Source: Methylobacterium longum (GTDB lineage Bacteria > Pseudomonadota > Alphaproteobacteria > Rhizobiales > Beijerinckiaceae). Taken from it: a stretch of 64,000 bases of DNA. Made by a program: the position numbers and the translations under genes. The DNA is taken from assembly GCF_022179385.1 (NCBI RefSeq), contig NZ_BPQS01000011.1, forward strand, positions 62,001 through 126,000, in the 5' to 3' direction. Under the pieces are notes generated by a model. That model was given only the letters and a program-made list of their open reading frames with translations. It had not been told where the DNA came from and did no database searches. Positions 45,666 to 54,849 of this stretch are shown here, piece by piece (position 1 is the first letter of the stretch; every line of letters begins with the position of its first letter).

Positions 45666-46646
45666 TCACGCAGCGGCCCGCGTCCCGGCCGCCAGCGGTG
45701 TCCCGTCGGCCCGCTGGTAGTGCCACACGCGCCAGCGGCCGGCCGCGTCCGAGAGGGCGAGGCAGGTGTCGTCGGCCGCCGTGACGATGTCGGCCCGGGT
45801 CGGCAGCGCGAGCGCGTCCGCATCATGGACCAGCCGCACGCGTCCGGCGAAGCGCACGAGCCGCTCCCGGCCGGGGATGCCGCCGAAGCTCGTGATCGTC
45901 GCCGCACCCGTGACCAAGACCCGCCGCGTGCCGGTGCCGCCGAGATCGGTGGCGGCGGCGGAAGCCAGCGTGGTCTCGGCGGAGGTGAAGTCGATGCCGC
46001 CGGTCTTCGCCGAGGCGGTGAGCGCCGTCGCGTAGGCGGAGCCGTCCGCCGACACCTTGAGGCTGAAATCGTCGCTGCCGAGGAGGCCCAGCAGCGCCCG
46101 GGCCGCGTAGCCGGTCTCTAGGACCAGAGCGGCGTCCCGGGCGGCGGTCTTCTTGTTGATCGCGACGCGCATGTCCCCGGAGCCGGGGGTGGCGTCGTCC
46201 CAGGTCAGCAGGGCGGCATCCGCCTTGACGGCGAGGCGGTTGTAGGAATCCGCACCCGTGTTGATCCCGAGGCGGCTCACGCTCTCGATCGCCGCGAGGC
46301 TCCGGCGGAAGCTCGTCCAGGCCGCACCGTCGTACACGTAGAGGTCGGCCTCATCGATCAGGTATGCGAACCATCCGGCCCGCGGCGCCGAGCCGGTCCA
46401 GATCCCGTCGGCGTAGCGCACCACCTGCCCGCCGAGACCCGCCCAGGCCCCGCCGGGATCGGCCGCGACCACGAGGTAGCGGTCGCCCTCGGCCGGGCTC
46501 GGCGGCGGCGCGGTCAGGTCCTTGTCCAGGCAGGCGAGCTGGACCAGGGCGTCGAGGAGGCCGAGCGCCTCGTTGTGGGTGACGTGCTTCTGCGCTTGGC
46601 TCGCCGCGATCAGCGGCAGGCCGAGATGGGGCGTGACGTCGGACAT
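45666..46646 (-). CDS. DUF2793 protein (GTA/phage tail-end protein)
   Basis: A 326-residue DUF2793 protein: PHLGLPLIAASQAQKHVTHN is the family signature at the N-terminus. Members occur at the 3' end of GTA and prophage tail modules and are thought to contribute to tail fibres or host contact. The C-terminal half has repetitive beta-type sequence. It starts 17 bases after the gp15 stop. The 1362-residue open frame across this region is a shadow. Confidence 0.85.
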   Translation of the reverse strand: MSDVTPHLGLPLIAASQAQKHVTHNEALGLLDALVQLACLDKDLTAPPPSPAEGDRYLVVAADPGGAWAGLGGQVVRYADGIWTGSAPRAGWFAYLIDEADLYVYDGAAWTSFRRSLAAIESVSRLGINTGADSYNRLAVKADAALLTWDDATPGSGDMRVAINKKTAARDAALVLETGYAARALLGLLGSDDFSLKVSADGSAYATALTASAKTGGIDFTSAETTLASAAATDLGGTGTRRVLVTGAATITSFGGIPGRERLVRFAGRVRLVHDADALALPTRADIVTAADDTCLALSDAAGRWRVWHYQRADGTPLAAGTRAAA

Positions 46647-46663
46647 GGGGCACCTCCGGTGGT

Positions 46664-49600
46664 TCAGGCCGAGCGGACGGGGATGCGGGCGCGGCAGGCG
46701 GGCCCGGGCCCCGCGACGGTGCCGCGCTGCGCCACGGCCACGTCGAGGCTGCGCTGCGGGCCGCCGAAATCCGCCGCCTCCTCGGCGTAGAGGATCTGCT
46801 GGGCGTCTGCCCGGAGCGTGCGCAGGGCAGCGCCGGACGCCGAGAAGACCGTGACGTCGTAGGCCTCGGCCTCGTCGAGCGGGATCTCGGCGGCCTCCCA
46901 GGCATCGCCGTCGCGCCGCGCCCGGCGGATCCACGAGAGCCGGACGCCGTCGGCAACCCGGCGCGCCCGCAGGTGGACGGGCCGCAGGGGCCGGAGCGCC
47001 GAGAACCCGGCGGTGGCGGAAAACGCCGTGAACGACGGGTCGCCCGGATCGCGGTCCGCGGGTCCGACCCGGTAGCGGAAGCCCCGCCCGGCCTCGTCCA
47101 GGCGATCGACGAGCGGCACCGCCGCGCCGTCGTCGAGGCGCACGATCAGGCTTCCGGACGGACTCGTCCGCCCCGCCGCGGCCTCGCTGCCGGCGAGGCC
47201 GCGCAGGAACCCGGACAGCCGGTAGGTGTCGGGCCCGGTCAGCACGGCGTTCGCCGCGCAGAGCAGCTCGCCGCTGCCGTCCGGCCCGATCAGGGCGAAC
47301 AGGTTGCCGCCCGCCAGCATCGCGGCCTCGCCGATGGCGGCGAGCGCGCCGCCCCGGCGCAGGGTGACGTCGAGGTGCACGCCGCGCTGGATCCGCCAGA
47401 GCGGCCCGGCGGGCAGCGGCGACAGGGTCTGCCCGAGGCAGGCAGGGTAATCGACGTGGCCGTGCAGGCTGAGCGGGCCTGCGCCCTCCGCGCGCCAGAT
47501 GGCGGCCGCGCCGGGCCACGGCTCGGCCGCCACCGCGCACCATTGCAGAACCGTGGGGGTGCCGCGGTCCGCCGGCAGGTCGAGCGCGAGCGCGAGCGGC
47601 GGCCCCGGGAAGACCGGCGGCGGCGCCTCCGGCTGGGCCGGGCTTCGGGCGAGCAGGCGCCCGGGCCCACCCCGGGGCGGCACGCCGCTCGCCTCGATCC
47701 GGCGGCCCGTGGGGGCGTCGTCGATCCGGTCGATCCTGCGCAGCACCGTGCCGCCCGGCACGTCCGCGGGAATCGCGAGGAGATCGCCGGGCTCCAGCGC
47801 GATCCGGCGCGGGCTCACGGTGAACGCCGCGGTATCGCGGGCCGAGAGGGTGCGGTCGAGGATCGCCTCGGCCAGCCCGTCGCCGGTCTCGCGGCGCGTG
47901 ACGATCGCCGCCTCGATCCGGGTCTCGCGGCGGCGCGCACCGGCGGGTCGCACGGCCGCCGCCGTGGCGCGGCGGTATTCCGGGCTCTCGGCCTCGGTGA
48001 TGCCGAGCTCCACCGAGCGCGGCAGGGCGCTCTCCTCGGCGCGGACCTGGCGGAGCACCGGCTTCTCCCGCGCGAGCCCGACGAGGTCGGCCTCGGCGAG
48101 CACCACGGGCCGGTCGCGGCGCGGGCCGCGCAGGCGCAGGATGCCGGCCACGGCCGAGACGTCGAGGCCGTAGACCTGCGCCAGGGTCTCCAGGGCGCCG
48201 CGGGCCGTGAGCGGACGGTCGACGACGTAGCCGTCGAGATAGGCGGCGGCCTCCACGGACACGTCGGCGTCGAAGCCGAATTCGCCCAGGATCTTGAGGA
48301 CCAGCAGGTCGAGGTCGCAGCCCTCGATCCGGCCGGTGATCCAGTGGCCGATGCGCCAGTTGCCGGTATCGGCCCAGACGCCGCGGACCGTCGGGAAGGC
48401 CGGGAACGGGCGCGCGTCCCAGGCCCAGACGAAGATCCCGTCCGGATCGACCATCCGGCCCCCGTAGACCGGAGAGACCGGGTTGTCGGCCTCCCGGAAG
48501 CCGGGATCGGCCGGGTCGAAGCGGGCGAGGATCACCTCCAGCCCGCGGATCTGGATCAGTTCGTCGCGCAGGCCGCGGGATGCCGGCGGATAGGCGCCCT
48601 CGGGGGACTTCGGGTCCGGGAAGACGTTCGGGCCGTTGGTGCCCTTGTCCACCGCGGGCACGCCGACCTCCGTGAACCAGACGGGCTTCCCCATGGGAAC
48701 CCAGGCGGTGGTGCGGGTCTCGGCGCCGTTGTCGCGCTCCACGTGCGGGTTCGACCACCACGCGACGAGATCCTTCGGCCGGAAGATCCAGGGCTTGCCG
48801 GCGGCGCCGTCGGTGATCGGCCGGCGGTCCTGGGCGGCGCGGCCGGCCGCGTCGGCGTAGTACCAGTCGAAGGCCTCGCCGGAGGCGCCGCGGGCCCGGA
48901 GATAGGCCCGGTCGGTGATGTCGCCGGCCGCCGCGCCGTCGGCGTGCTCCGGCGCGTCGCGCCAGTCGGAGACGGGCGGGTACCAGTCGATTCCGACCGC
49001 CGCGATGTTGGAATCGGCGAAGAGGTCGTCGAGGGGGAACCGCACCGTGGCGCCGCCGTCGCGGACATCGGCACCGTACTCGGTCCAGTCCGCGCCGTAG
49101 ACCAGGGCGACCCCGGGCCCGAGGCGCGCGCGCACGTCGGCGGCGAGGCTCCGGAACGCCTGCACGGCCGGGTAGCCGGCGCCGCCGCGCACCCGGGTGA
49201 GGCCGACGAATTCGCTCCCGATGACGAAGCCCGCGAGCCGCACGCCGGCGGCCGCCCAGCGCGCCGCCAGGTCGGCGTAGTGCAGCACCTCGGCGCGGTA
49301 GCCGTTGGCGAAGAACGCCTCCACCTGCGCGTCGGCGGCGGCGGTCCCGTCCGGGCTGCCCGGACGGCCCGGCGCCGGGTCGCAGGTCACGTGCCCGCGC
49401 CAGGGATAGGGCGGCTGGGACGCGCCCGGCGCGCGGGGATCGGGCAGGCCGTTGCCGGCGGCCACGTCCATCATGACGAACGGGTAGAGCAGAACGTCGA
49501 GGCCGCGGCGCGCCAGCTCGGCCACAAGCCGGGTCAGCCCGGCATCCGCGGGCGTGCCGCCATAGGATGGCGTCCCGTCCGGCAGGGTCGAGACCACCTC

Positions 49601-50557
49601 GGCCGCGCCGCGGGCGATCCCGGCCACCGACCAGTCCTCCGGCCGCGCATGCTTCCGGCCGGTCTCGACCCTGGGTACCACCCGGCAGGTGCCGGCGCGC
49701 AGGTCGGTGCCGAACCAGGTCGCCACCACGGCGACCCGGCGCAGGTTCGGGCACAGGGCCTGGAGGGCGTCCAGAGACGCGATCACGTCGGTGATGCGCT
49801 GGAGCTGGTGGCGGTTGGCCGCCTCGGTCCGGCCGAGGCCGAGATCGACGGTGACCCGGTCCGGATCGAGGGCGAACTCGCCGGCCCCCGGGATCAGGTC
49901 GACGGCGCGGACCCGGCCGAACAGGCCGTTGACCGGGCGGATCACCTCGAAGGCGAATTGCGGCACGCGGTTGCCGAATTCGGCGAGCGGCAGGCCCTCG
50001 AACACCACGTAGGCGAGGCCGCGATAAGCGGGCGCGTTCTCAGGCCCCTCCTTGGCGACGATCAGCGGGTCGGGCGCCTGGTCCGGCCCGCCGGTGTGGA
50101 CCCGGATCGCGAGGCCGACTTGGTCGATCTCCCGGCCGTCCGCCCAGATCCGCCGGACGAAGGCGATCTCGCCCTCGCACAGCCCGACCGCGAGGTTGGC
50201 GAAATAGGCGTACCGGGTCGCGACGGTCTTCTGGCCGCCCATGCCCTTGGCGGGCGTCGCGGCGCGCTGCACCGTGGTGTTGGCGACCTCCAGCGGGCGC
50301 GTCGCCCAGATCAGGCTGCCGCCAACCTTCGCGCGTCCGTAGACGCGGGGGATCGGGTCGCCCTCGGTGGAGGTGAGCCCGGCCACGTCGGCGAGGCGCG
50401 GCCCCTCGACGAAGCGCGTGCGCCCGGAGCCCGACAGGGCGCCGCCCAGCGCCGAGCCCGCGACCGAGCCGAGCACCCGCCCGACGATTCCGCCGATGGG
50501 GCCGCCGAGGGCGGTTCCCACCGCGGCGCCGGCCGAGGACAGGATCAGCGTGGCCAT
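46664..50557 (-). CDS. GTA gp15: baseplate multidomain ('megatron') protein with TIM-barrel domain
   Basis: A 1297-residue protein, the largest of the cluster and the normal size for gp15. It has an N-terminal glycine-rich membrane-like stretch (GTALGGPIGGIVGRVLGSVA), then a tail-hub-like region, the GTA TIM-barrel domain (about 300-680, including GADWTEYGADVRDGG) and C-terminal carbohydrate-binding/fibronectin-like sections. In R. capsulatus this protein forms the baseplate and host-contact structure. It follows gp14 by about 50 bases. Confidence 0.93.
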   Translation of the reverse strand: MATLILSSAGAAVGTALGGPIGGIVGRVLGSVAGSALGGALSGSGRTRFVEGPRLADVAGLTSTEGDPIPRVYGRAKVGGSLIWATRPLEVANTTVQRAATPAKGMGGQKTVATRYAYFANLAVGLCEGEIAFVRRIWADGREIDQVGLAIRVHTGGPDQAPDPLIVAKEGPENAPAYRGLAYVVFEGLPLAEFGNRVPQFAFEVIRPVNGLFGRVRAVDLIPGAGEFALDPDRVTVDLGLGRTEAANRHQLQRITDVIASLDALQALCPNLRRVAVVATWFGTDLRAGTCRVVPRVETGRKHARPEDWSVAGIARGAAEVVSTLPDGTPSYGGTPADAGLTRLVAELARRGLDVLLYPFVMMDVAAGNGLPDPRAPGASQPPYPWRGHVTCDPAPGRPGSPDGTAAADAQVEAFFANGYRAEVLHYADLAARWAAAGVRLAGFVIGSEFVGLTRVRGGAGYPAVQAFRSLAADVRARLGPGVALVYGADWTEYGADVRDGGATVRFPLDDLFADSNIAAVGIDWYPPVSDWRDAPEHADGAAAGDITDRAYLRARGASGEAFDWYYADAAGRAAQDRRPITDGAAGKPWIFRPKDLVAWWSNPHVERDNGAETRTTAWVPMGKPVWFTEVGVPAVDKGTNGPNVFPDPKSPEGAYPPASRGLRDELIQIRGLEVILARFDPADPGFREADNPVSPVYGGRMVDPDGIFVWAWDARPFPAFPTVRGVWADTGNWRIGHWITGRIEGCDLDLLVLKILGEFGFDADVSVEAAAYLDGYVVDRPLTARGALETLAQVYGLDVSAVAGILRLRGPRRDRPVVLAEADLVGLAREKPVLRQVRAEESALPRSVELGITEAESPEYRRATAAAVRPAGARRRETRIEAAIVTRRETGDGLAEAILDRTLSARDTAAFTVSPRRIALEPGDLLAIPADVPGGTVLRRIDRIDDAPTGRRIEASGVPPRGGPGRLLARSPAQPEAPPPVFPGPPLALALDLPADRGTPTVLQWCAVAAEPWPGAAAIWRAEGAGPLSLHGHVDYPACLGQTLSPLPAGPLWRIQRGVHLDVTLRRGGALAAIGEAAMLAGGNLFALIGPDGSGELLCAANAVLTGPDTYRLSGFLRGLAGSEAAAGRTSPSGSLIVRLDDGAAVPLVDRLDEAGRGFRYRVGPADRDPGDPSFTAFSATAGFSALRPLRPVHLRARRVADGVRLSWIRRARRDGDAWEAAEIPLDEAEAYDVTVFSASGAALRTLRADAQQILYAEEAADFGGPQRSLDVAVAQRGTVAGPGPACRARIPVRSA

Positions 50558-50608
50558 GGCGGGGCTCCAGATCCGTGGTGTCGGGCAGCATGCGCGGCGT
50601 GATGACGG

Positions 50609-51106
50609 CTACCGGCTCGGCTGCGCTCCGGGCGCAGAACCGGACGGGGCCTCCGGAAACCGGAACACCCCTGTCAGGTGCCGGCGCCACCACGCGGTCA
50701 GCGCCACCTCGGCGACCACCGCGCCGTCGTGCGCGTGGATCATGCCGCCGTCGCCGGTGGCGATGGCGCAGTGGCGGGCCGGAAGATGGCGGCGGAAGGC
50801 GAAGAGCAGCACGTCGCCCGCACGCGGCGACGCGTCGGCGAGGGGGCCGGGCACGGCCGAGAGGTGGCGTGACGCCGCCTCGGTGAGCGGGTCGGTGCCC
50901 GGGGGGGCGGATTCCGCCCAGGCGCCGGCATAGGGGGGCACGGCCTCGGGCTCGTGCCCGTAGAGCCCCCGCCAGACCCCGCGCAGAAGCCCGAGGCAGT
51001 CGCAGCCGACACCCCGCAGGGAGGCCTGGTGGCGGTAGGGCGTGCCGAGCCAGAGGCGGGCCTCGCCCAGCGCCGCCGCGCCGGTGTCCCGCCGCATCGC
51101 GCTCAT
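50609..51106 (-). CDS. GTA gp14: NlpC/P60-family peptidase
   Basis: A 165-residue NlpC/P60 cysteine peptidase carried by the tail tip to cut peptidoglycan stem peptides during delivery. The catalytic cysteine is Cys37 in GCDCLGLL, with a likely histidine in RHCAIATGDGG. ATG 51106 overlaps the gp13 stop (ATGA). The length is normal for gp14. Confidence 0.9.
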   Translation of the reverse strand: MSAMRRDTGAAALGEARLWLGTPYRHQASLRGVGCDCLGLLRGVWRGLYGHEPEAVPPYAGAWAESAPPGTDPLTEAASRHLSAVPGPLADASPRAGDVLLFAFRRHLPARHCAIATGDGGMIHAHDGAVVAEVALTAWWRRHLTGVFRFPEAPSGSAPGAQPSR

Positions 51107-51978
51107 CGGAACAGGCTCCCGCCGTCGAGGATCGCCGCCGAGCCCGGCACGGTGCGGGCCACCGCGTCGTTGCCGGGCATGTGCGGGAAGCCCTGGAAGT
51201 TCGCCGCGTTGGCGAAGCGGTCCCGGCAGGTGCCGAGGCGCTTGTCGCAGCCGGCCGTGAGGGTGAAGCCGTCGCCGGTCGCCACGGGCCGGGGCGGCAC
51301 GGTCCAGAGCTCGATCAGGTCGCCGAGCTGGAGCCGGATATCGACCGCATGCCCGGCATTGGCGCCGACCGTCCAGGTGAGCCGGCCGGCGGTGAACAGG
51401 CCGTCCGGGAATTCGCCCGTCAGGACGGCCGAGACCGTCGCGGGTTCCGGGATCGCCGTCACGCGCCCTGCGGTGCGCCACGCGGCCAGGTCGACCCGGC
51501 AGCGCGCGTCCCCGAGGTCGGCGTCGCAGGTCGCCCGGTAGCTGCGGCCGCGCTCGGCATCGAGGCGGTGGGTGAGTCCGCGCAGCTCCGCCACGAAGGC
51601 GTCACCCTCCCGGCGCACCTCGCCGATGGTGGCGAGATCGAGGAGGAGCCGCGTCGCCGGCCGGGTCCAGTCGACCAGCCAGGTCTCCACGGAGGCGCCG
51701 TCGTAGAGGCCGCCGGCGATGTCCGCCTCGGTGAGGCCGAGGCTGCTCAGCGCACCGGCGACATCGCCGCCCGAGACCGCGAAGCCGAGTTCCGCGCTGG
51801 CCTCGGCGGCCTCCAGCCCCGTCCGGGCTTCGTGGACGAGGCCGGAGAAGGTCAGGTCGCGGTCGTGGTCGGTGAAGCCGAGGGCGACCCCGTCCCGCCG
51901 CCGCAGCGACCAGCAGCGGCACAGGGTGGTCACGCCCTGCGCGAGATGGGCCGCGAAGGCCTCCGGGATGTCGCGCAT
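51103..51978 (-). CDS. GTA gp13: DUF2163 baseplate hub protein
   Basis: A 291-residue DUF2163 protein. A conserved N-terminal half has GFTDHDRDLTFSG, and the C-terminal half has a cysteine-rich block (TAGCDKRLGTCRDRF), which in gp13 homologues binds an iron-sulfur cluster or metal. It is part of the tail hub. It lies 10 bases after the gp12 stop. Confidence 0.92.
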   Translation of the reverse strand: MRDIPEAFAAHLAQGVTTLCRCWSLRRRDGVALGFTDHDRDLTFSGLVHEARTGLEAAEASAELGFAVSGGDVAGALSSLGLTEADIAGGLYDGASVETWLVDWTRPATRLLLDLATIGEVRREGDAFVAELRGLTHRLDAERGRSYRATCDADLGDARCRVDLAAWRTAGRVTAIPEPATVSAVLTGEFPDGLFTAGRLTWTVGANAGHAVDIRLQLGDLIELWTVPPRPVATGDGFTLTAGCDKRLGTCRDRFANAANFQGFPHMPGNDAVARTVPGSAAILDGGSLFR

Positions 51979-51988
51979 GGCACTCTCC

Positions 51989-52630
51989 TCACGGCACGAT
52001 CTCGACGAGCGGCACCTTCGGGATCTCGCCGGCCGCGAAGGCGGCGAGGTCGATGATGAGGTCGTCGGTGTCGAAGCGGACCGGCACGTCGAAGGCGAAG
52101 CCCGCCGTCACGGCGGCGCCCGCGGGCGGCAGATGCCCGGCCGCGAAGGTGACGAGCCCCGTTGCCGGGTCGCACCCGAAGGCGTCTGGCGCGACCTCGC
52201 TGCCGCCGACCGCCACCCGGACGCTGCCCGCCACGGGCTTGGCGATCCGGCGCCGGTAGGGCGCGAAGCCGCCGCCGTAGGTCTTCACCAGCGGGAAGGA
52301 CGCGGTCGCGCCGTCGCCGAGGCCGAGCGGCTGATCCAGGGGGCCGACGGCGCGGCCGGGCGGGCCGGATCGGCCGTCGACCCGGTCGCGGAAGCGGAAG
52401 CCGTAGAGCCGCCCGCGCCGCTCCTCGAAGAAGGCCAGCACGCTGTGGAGCGCGTCGAGCCCGCGCATCCCGAACCCGGCATCGTAGCGGCGGCGGGAAT
52501 CGGCCCAGCGGCCATTCCGGTGCTCCCGGCCCGAGGCCAGCGTGACGATCTCGGTCAGCCGCTGCGGGCCGCCGCCGGCGCGCAGCGACACGTCGAGGGG
52601 GAACAGCACCTCGTGGAAGTCGCTGGCCAT
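51989..52630 (-). CDS. GTA gp12: DUF2460 distal tail protein
   Basis: A 213-residue DUF2460 protein, the distal tail/hub adaptor. The family N-terminus FHEVLFPLDVS and the middle DALHSVLAFFEERRGRLYGF, ending in VPVRFDTDDL, are clear. ATG 52630 has GGAGAG upstream; the frame is open to 52732 but earlier residues are low-complexity. Being separated from gp11 by the dioxygenase gene, it needs its own promoter or read-through. Confidence 0.92.
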   Translation of the reverse strand: MASDFHEVLFPLDVSLRAGGGPQRLTEIVTLASGREHRNGRWADSRRRYDAGFGMRGLDALHSVLAFFEERRGRLYGFRFRDRVDGRSGPPGRAVGPLDQPLGLGDGATASFPLVKTYGGGFAPYRRRIAKPVAGSVRVAVGGSEVAPDAFGCDPATGLVTFAAGHLPPAGAAVTAGFAFDVPVRFDTDDLIIDLAAFAAGEIPKVPLVEIVP

Positions 52631-52933
52631 CGGGGTCTCTCCGGTTCGGCGGGCTGCGTCCGCGTCGATCCCCCGGCCGCCACCGTCGGCCGGGCCGCGT
52701 CCCCGGTCCTGCGCGACGCCGGGGAACGTCATCGCTGCCGGCCCGGGCCGCTCGCAAAAAGTCTTTCCGGAAGGGAGGGAAAATCAAAAACACCGTTCAT
52801 CGACAAAGGACGGCCGTCGATCGAAGATCGGCGCGGCGAAACCGTCGAGGACCGCATCATCCCGGTCCGGAACACCTGCATCGACCGCGCATGATCTGCG
52901 CGCCACTTCGCCGAACCCTCAGGGAGCCTTTCG
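52631..52933. other. Divergent region between gp12 and the dioxygenase gene
   Basis: 303 bases with no gene. The half nearer the dioxygenase (52745-52805) is AT-richer, including AAAAAGTC and GGGAAAATCAAAAAC, and is a likely promoter zone. No confident boxes or strong hairpin seen. Confidence 0.35.
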
Positions 52934-53851
52934 ATGAGCGCCGTCCCCCAGCCCCTCCACGCGTCCACCCCCGCCCTCGACCTCCGCCGCGTCGCCGGCC
53001 GGATCGGCGCGGAGATCCGCGGCGTCGCCCTCTCGGGCGACCTCGATGCCGGGATCGTCGCGGCGATCCGGCAGGCGCTCACCGCTCACAAGGTGGTGTT
53101 CTTCCGCGACCAGACCCTCGACGAGGCCGGGCAGGAGGCGTTCGGCCGGCGCCTCGGCGACCTCGTCCCGCACCCGACGGTGCCCTCCCTGGCAGGGACG
53201 GCGGGCGTCCTCGACATCGACGGCAGCCGGGGCGAGCGGGCGAGCTCCTGGCACACCGACGTGACCTTCGTGCCGGCCTATCCGGCGATCTCGATCCTGC
53301 GCGCCGTGACGCTGCCGCCCTACGGCGGCGACACGCTCTGGGCCAACACGGCGGCGGCCTACGCCGACCTGCCCGAGCCCCTGCGCGACCTCGCCGATCG
53401 CCTCTGGGCGCTGCACTCCAACGTCTACGATTACGTCGGCGGGCGCGTGAACGTCTCCGAGGCCGGGCGGCGGCGCTACGACGAGGTGTTCACCAGGACC
53501 GTGTTCGAGACCGAGCACCCCCTGGTCCACGTGCATCCGGAGACCGCCGAGCGCTCGCTGATCGTCGGGCACTTCGTCCAGCGGATCCTCGGGCTGACGA
53601 CGGCGGATTCCCAGCACCTTCTGGCGATCTTCAACGACCACGCCACCCGGCCGGAGAACACCGTGCGCTGGTCCTGGCGGACCGGCGACGTGGCGATCTG
53701 GGACAACCGGGCGACCATCCACCGAGCGGTGGACGATTACGGCGACGCCCCCCGCGTGGTCCGCCGCGTGACGATCCAGGGCGTCGCCCCGGTGAGCGTC
53801 GACGGCCGCCGCAGCCGTGCGCGCGCGGCGCAGGCGCAGCAGGCGGCGTGA
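52934..53851 (+). CDS. TauD/TfdA-family Fe(II)/2-oxoglutarate dioxygenase
   Basis: A 305-residue non-heme iron dioxygenase. The facial triad is His107-x-Asp109 (WHTDVTF) with His263 (NRATIHRAVDDYG), and the 2-oxoglutarate arginine is in RVVRRVT near 277. Members release sulfite from taurine or attack aryloxyacetates and alkylsulfates; the substrate here is unknown. It faces the opposite way to the GTA genes and sits between gp11 and gp12, so it is an insertion of cellular cargo. Five bases before the ATG are CTTTCG, and AGGGAG lies a little upstream. Confidence 0.9.
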   Translation: MSAVPQPLHASTPALDLRRVAGRIGAEIRGVALSGDLDAGIVAAIRQALTAHKVVFFRDQTLDEAGQEAFGRRLGDLVPHPTVPSLAGTAGVLDIDGSRGERASSWHTDVTFVPAYPAISILRAVTLPPYGGDTLWANTAAAYADLPEPLRDLADRLWALHSNVYDYVGGRVNVSEAGRRRYDEVFTRTVFETEHPLVHVHPETAERSLIVGHFVQRILGLTTADSQHLLAIFNDHATRPENTVRWSWRTGDVAIWDNRATIHRAVDDYGDAPRVVRRVTIQGVAPVSVDGRRSRARAAQAQQAA

Positions 53852-54004
53852 CAGGGGTCGGCGCCCGCCCCCGCCCCCGGCATCCCTCCCCGTGAGGGAT
53901 CGCGTACCCGCGCCGACGTGAGAGCCGGGGCACCACGGCCCGCGAGGGGAGCGCGACGGGCAGGAAGGCGCGGCTGCGCCCCTGCGCTGGCGCCCCCCGC
54001 CCGC

Positions 54005-54583
54005 TCACGTCGCCCGCTGGCCCCGTGCCACGGCCCGGGCGAGGCTCGCGGTCACCTGGGCCTCGGACCGGCGGAAAGCCCCCGGATCGGGCGTGGCGAT
54101 GTGCACCGTCACCGAGACCGGCCGCGCCGAGGCCCCGCCCGCCGCGACGCCGAGGCGGCCGTCGACGCCGCGGGCCAGCGGCAGGATCGCCTCCGGGCCG
54201 GCCTCGCCCATCAGCCCGGTGCCGCCCGTCATGGGGAAGTAAGTCGGCGCGGCCACGACGCCGCCCGCCGCGAAGGGCTGCACCCGGCCGCCCCGGAACA
54301 CGCCGCCCCGCGCGAAGCCGGCCGCGGCCTCGGATCCCGCCCCCAGGGCGGCGTCGATGAGGCCCGTGATGCCGGAGCGGATCGGGCCGGCGGCCGCCCG
54401 GGACGCCGTGCCGGCGAGGCGGGCCCCGATCGTGCCCAGCACCCCGTCGAGGCTGCGGCCGGAGGCGGCGCCCCGGGTCAGGGCCGCGTCCAGGCTGCGG
54501 CCGAAACTCTGCGCCAGCCGGTCGAGGGTTTCGAGCTGCTGGATCCGCGCATCGCCCTGTGTGTCGGAGTCGGTGTCGGCCAT
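54005..54583 (-). CDS. GTA gp11: short tail tape measure protein
   Basis: A 192-residue tape-measure protein. The C-terminal part has the glycine-rich GTA/phage motif FARGGVFRGGRVQPFAAGGVV, then GLMGEAGPEAILPLARG, typical of gp11 and of phage tape measures. The N-terminal part is an alanine-rich helix. The small size fits a short GTA tail. It starts 8 bases after the tail chaperone stop. Confidence 0.9.
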   Translation of the reverse strand: MADTDSDTQGDARIQQLETLDRLAQSFGRSLDAALTRGAASGRSLDGVLGTIGARLAGTASRAAAGPIRSGITGLIDAALGAGSEAAAGFARGGVFRGGRVQPFAAGGVVAAPTYFPMTGGTGLMGEAGPEAILPLARGVDGRLGVAAGGASARPVSVTVHIATPDPGAFRRSEAQVTASLARAVARGQRAT

Positions 54584-54591
54584 GGGGCGCC

Positions 54592-54849
54592 TCAGGTCGG
54601 GTCGGGATAGGCGGCGAGCAGCCGCTCGAAGGCGGCGCGGGTCAGGGGCTCCGGCCGGGCGCCCCGGCCGAGCGCCGCGGCGAACTCGCGGGGTGTCGCC
54701 GTCCAGAAGGCGGCGGGGCTCCAGCGGAGCACGCCGAGACCGAGGGCGAGGGCGTCGTCCCAGGGGAAACCGCAGGCGGCGCCGCGAGGGCGGCGGCGGG
54801 GGTTTCGAGCCGGGGTCGGTTGCGGTTCCTCCGACCCCGGCTCTACGGA
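54592..54849 (-). CDS. GTA tail assembly chaperone (rcc01693-like), -1 frameshift extension of gp10
   Basis: 85 residues in the -1 frame relative to gp10. The core FPWDDALALGLGVLRW and TRAAFERLLAAYPD belong to the GTA/phage TAC_1 family. There is no ATG, GTG or TTG between the gp10 stop and the conserved core, nor in this frame anywhere inside gp10, so it cannot start conventionally. A slippery heptamer and a stem-loop at the junction would give a gp10-chaperone fusion of 194 residues. Coordinates mark the first -1 codon. A non-canonical start is the alternative. Confidence 0.8.
   Translation of the reverse strand, partial: SVEPGSEEPQPTPARNPRRRPRGAACGFPWDDALALGLGVLRWSPAAFWTATPREFAAALGRGARPEPLTRAAFERLLAAYPDPT
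54807..54843 (-). promoter_or_regulatory. Stem-loop that would stimulate frameshifting
   Basis: GAGCCGGGGTCGG and CCGACCCCGGCTC pair perfectly over 13 bp with an 11-base loop. The stem begins 5 bases after the slippery heptamer, at the last base of the gp10 stop codon. No T-run follows, and chaperone coding continues through it, so it is not a terminator. Confidence 0.75.

Noticed and set aside
45247-45720. 157-residue plus-strand frame in the gap before DUF2793
   Set aside because: Low-complexity composition, runs into the DUF2793 coding region, and has no recognisable family or good ribosome site.
46973-50602. 1209-residue plus-strand frame opposite gp15
   Set aside because: Antisense shadow of gp15 with repetitive charged residues and no motifs.
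54807-54843. The gp10-junction hairpin as an intrinsic terminator
   Set aside because: No T-run follows, conserved chaperone coding runs through it, and its distance from a slippery heptamer fits frameshifting better.
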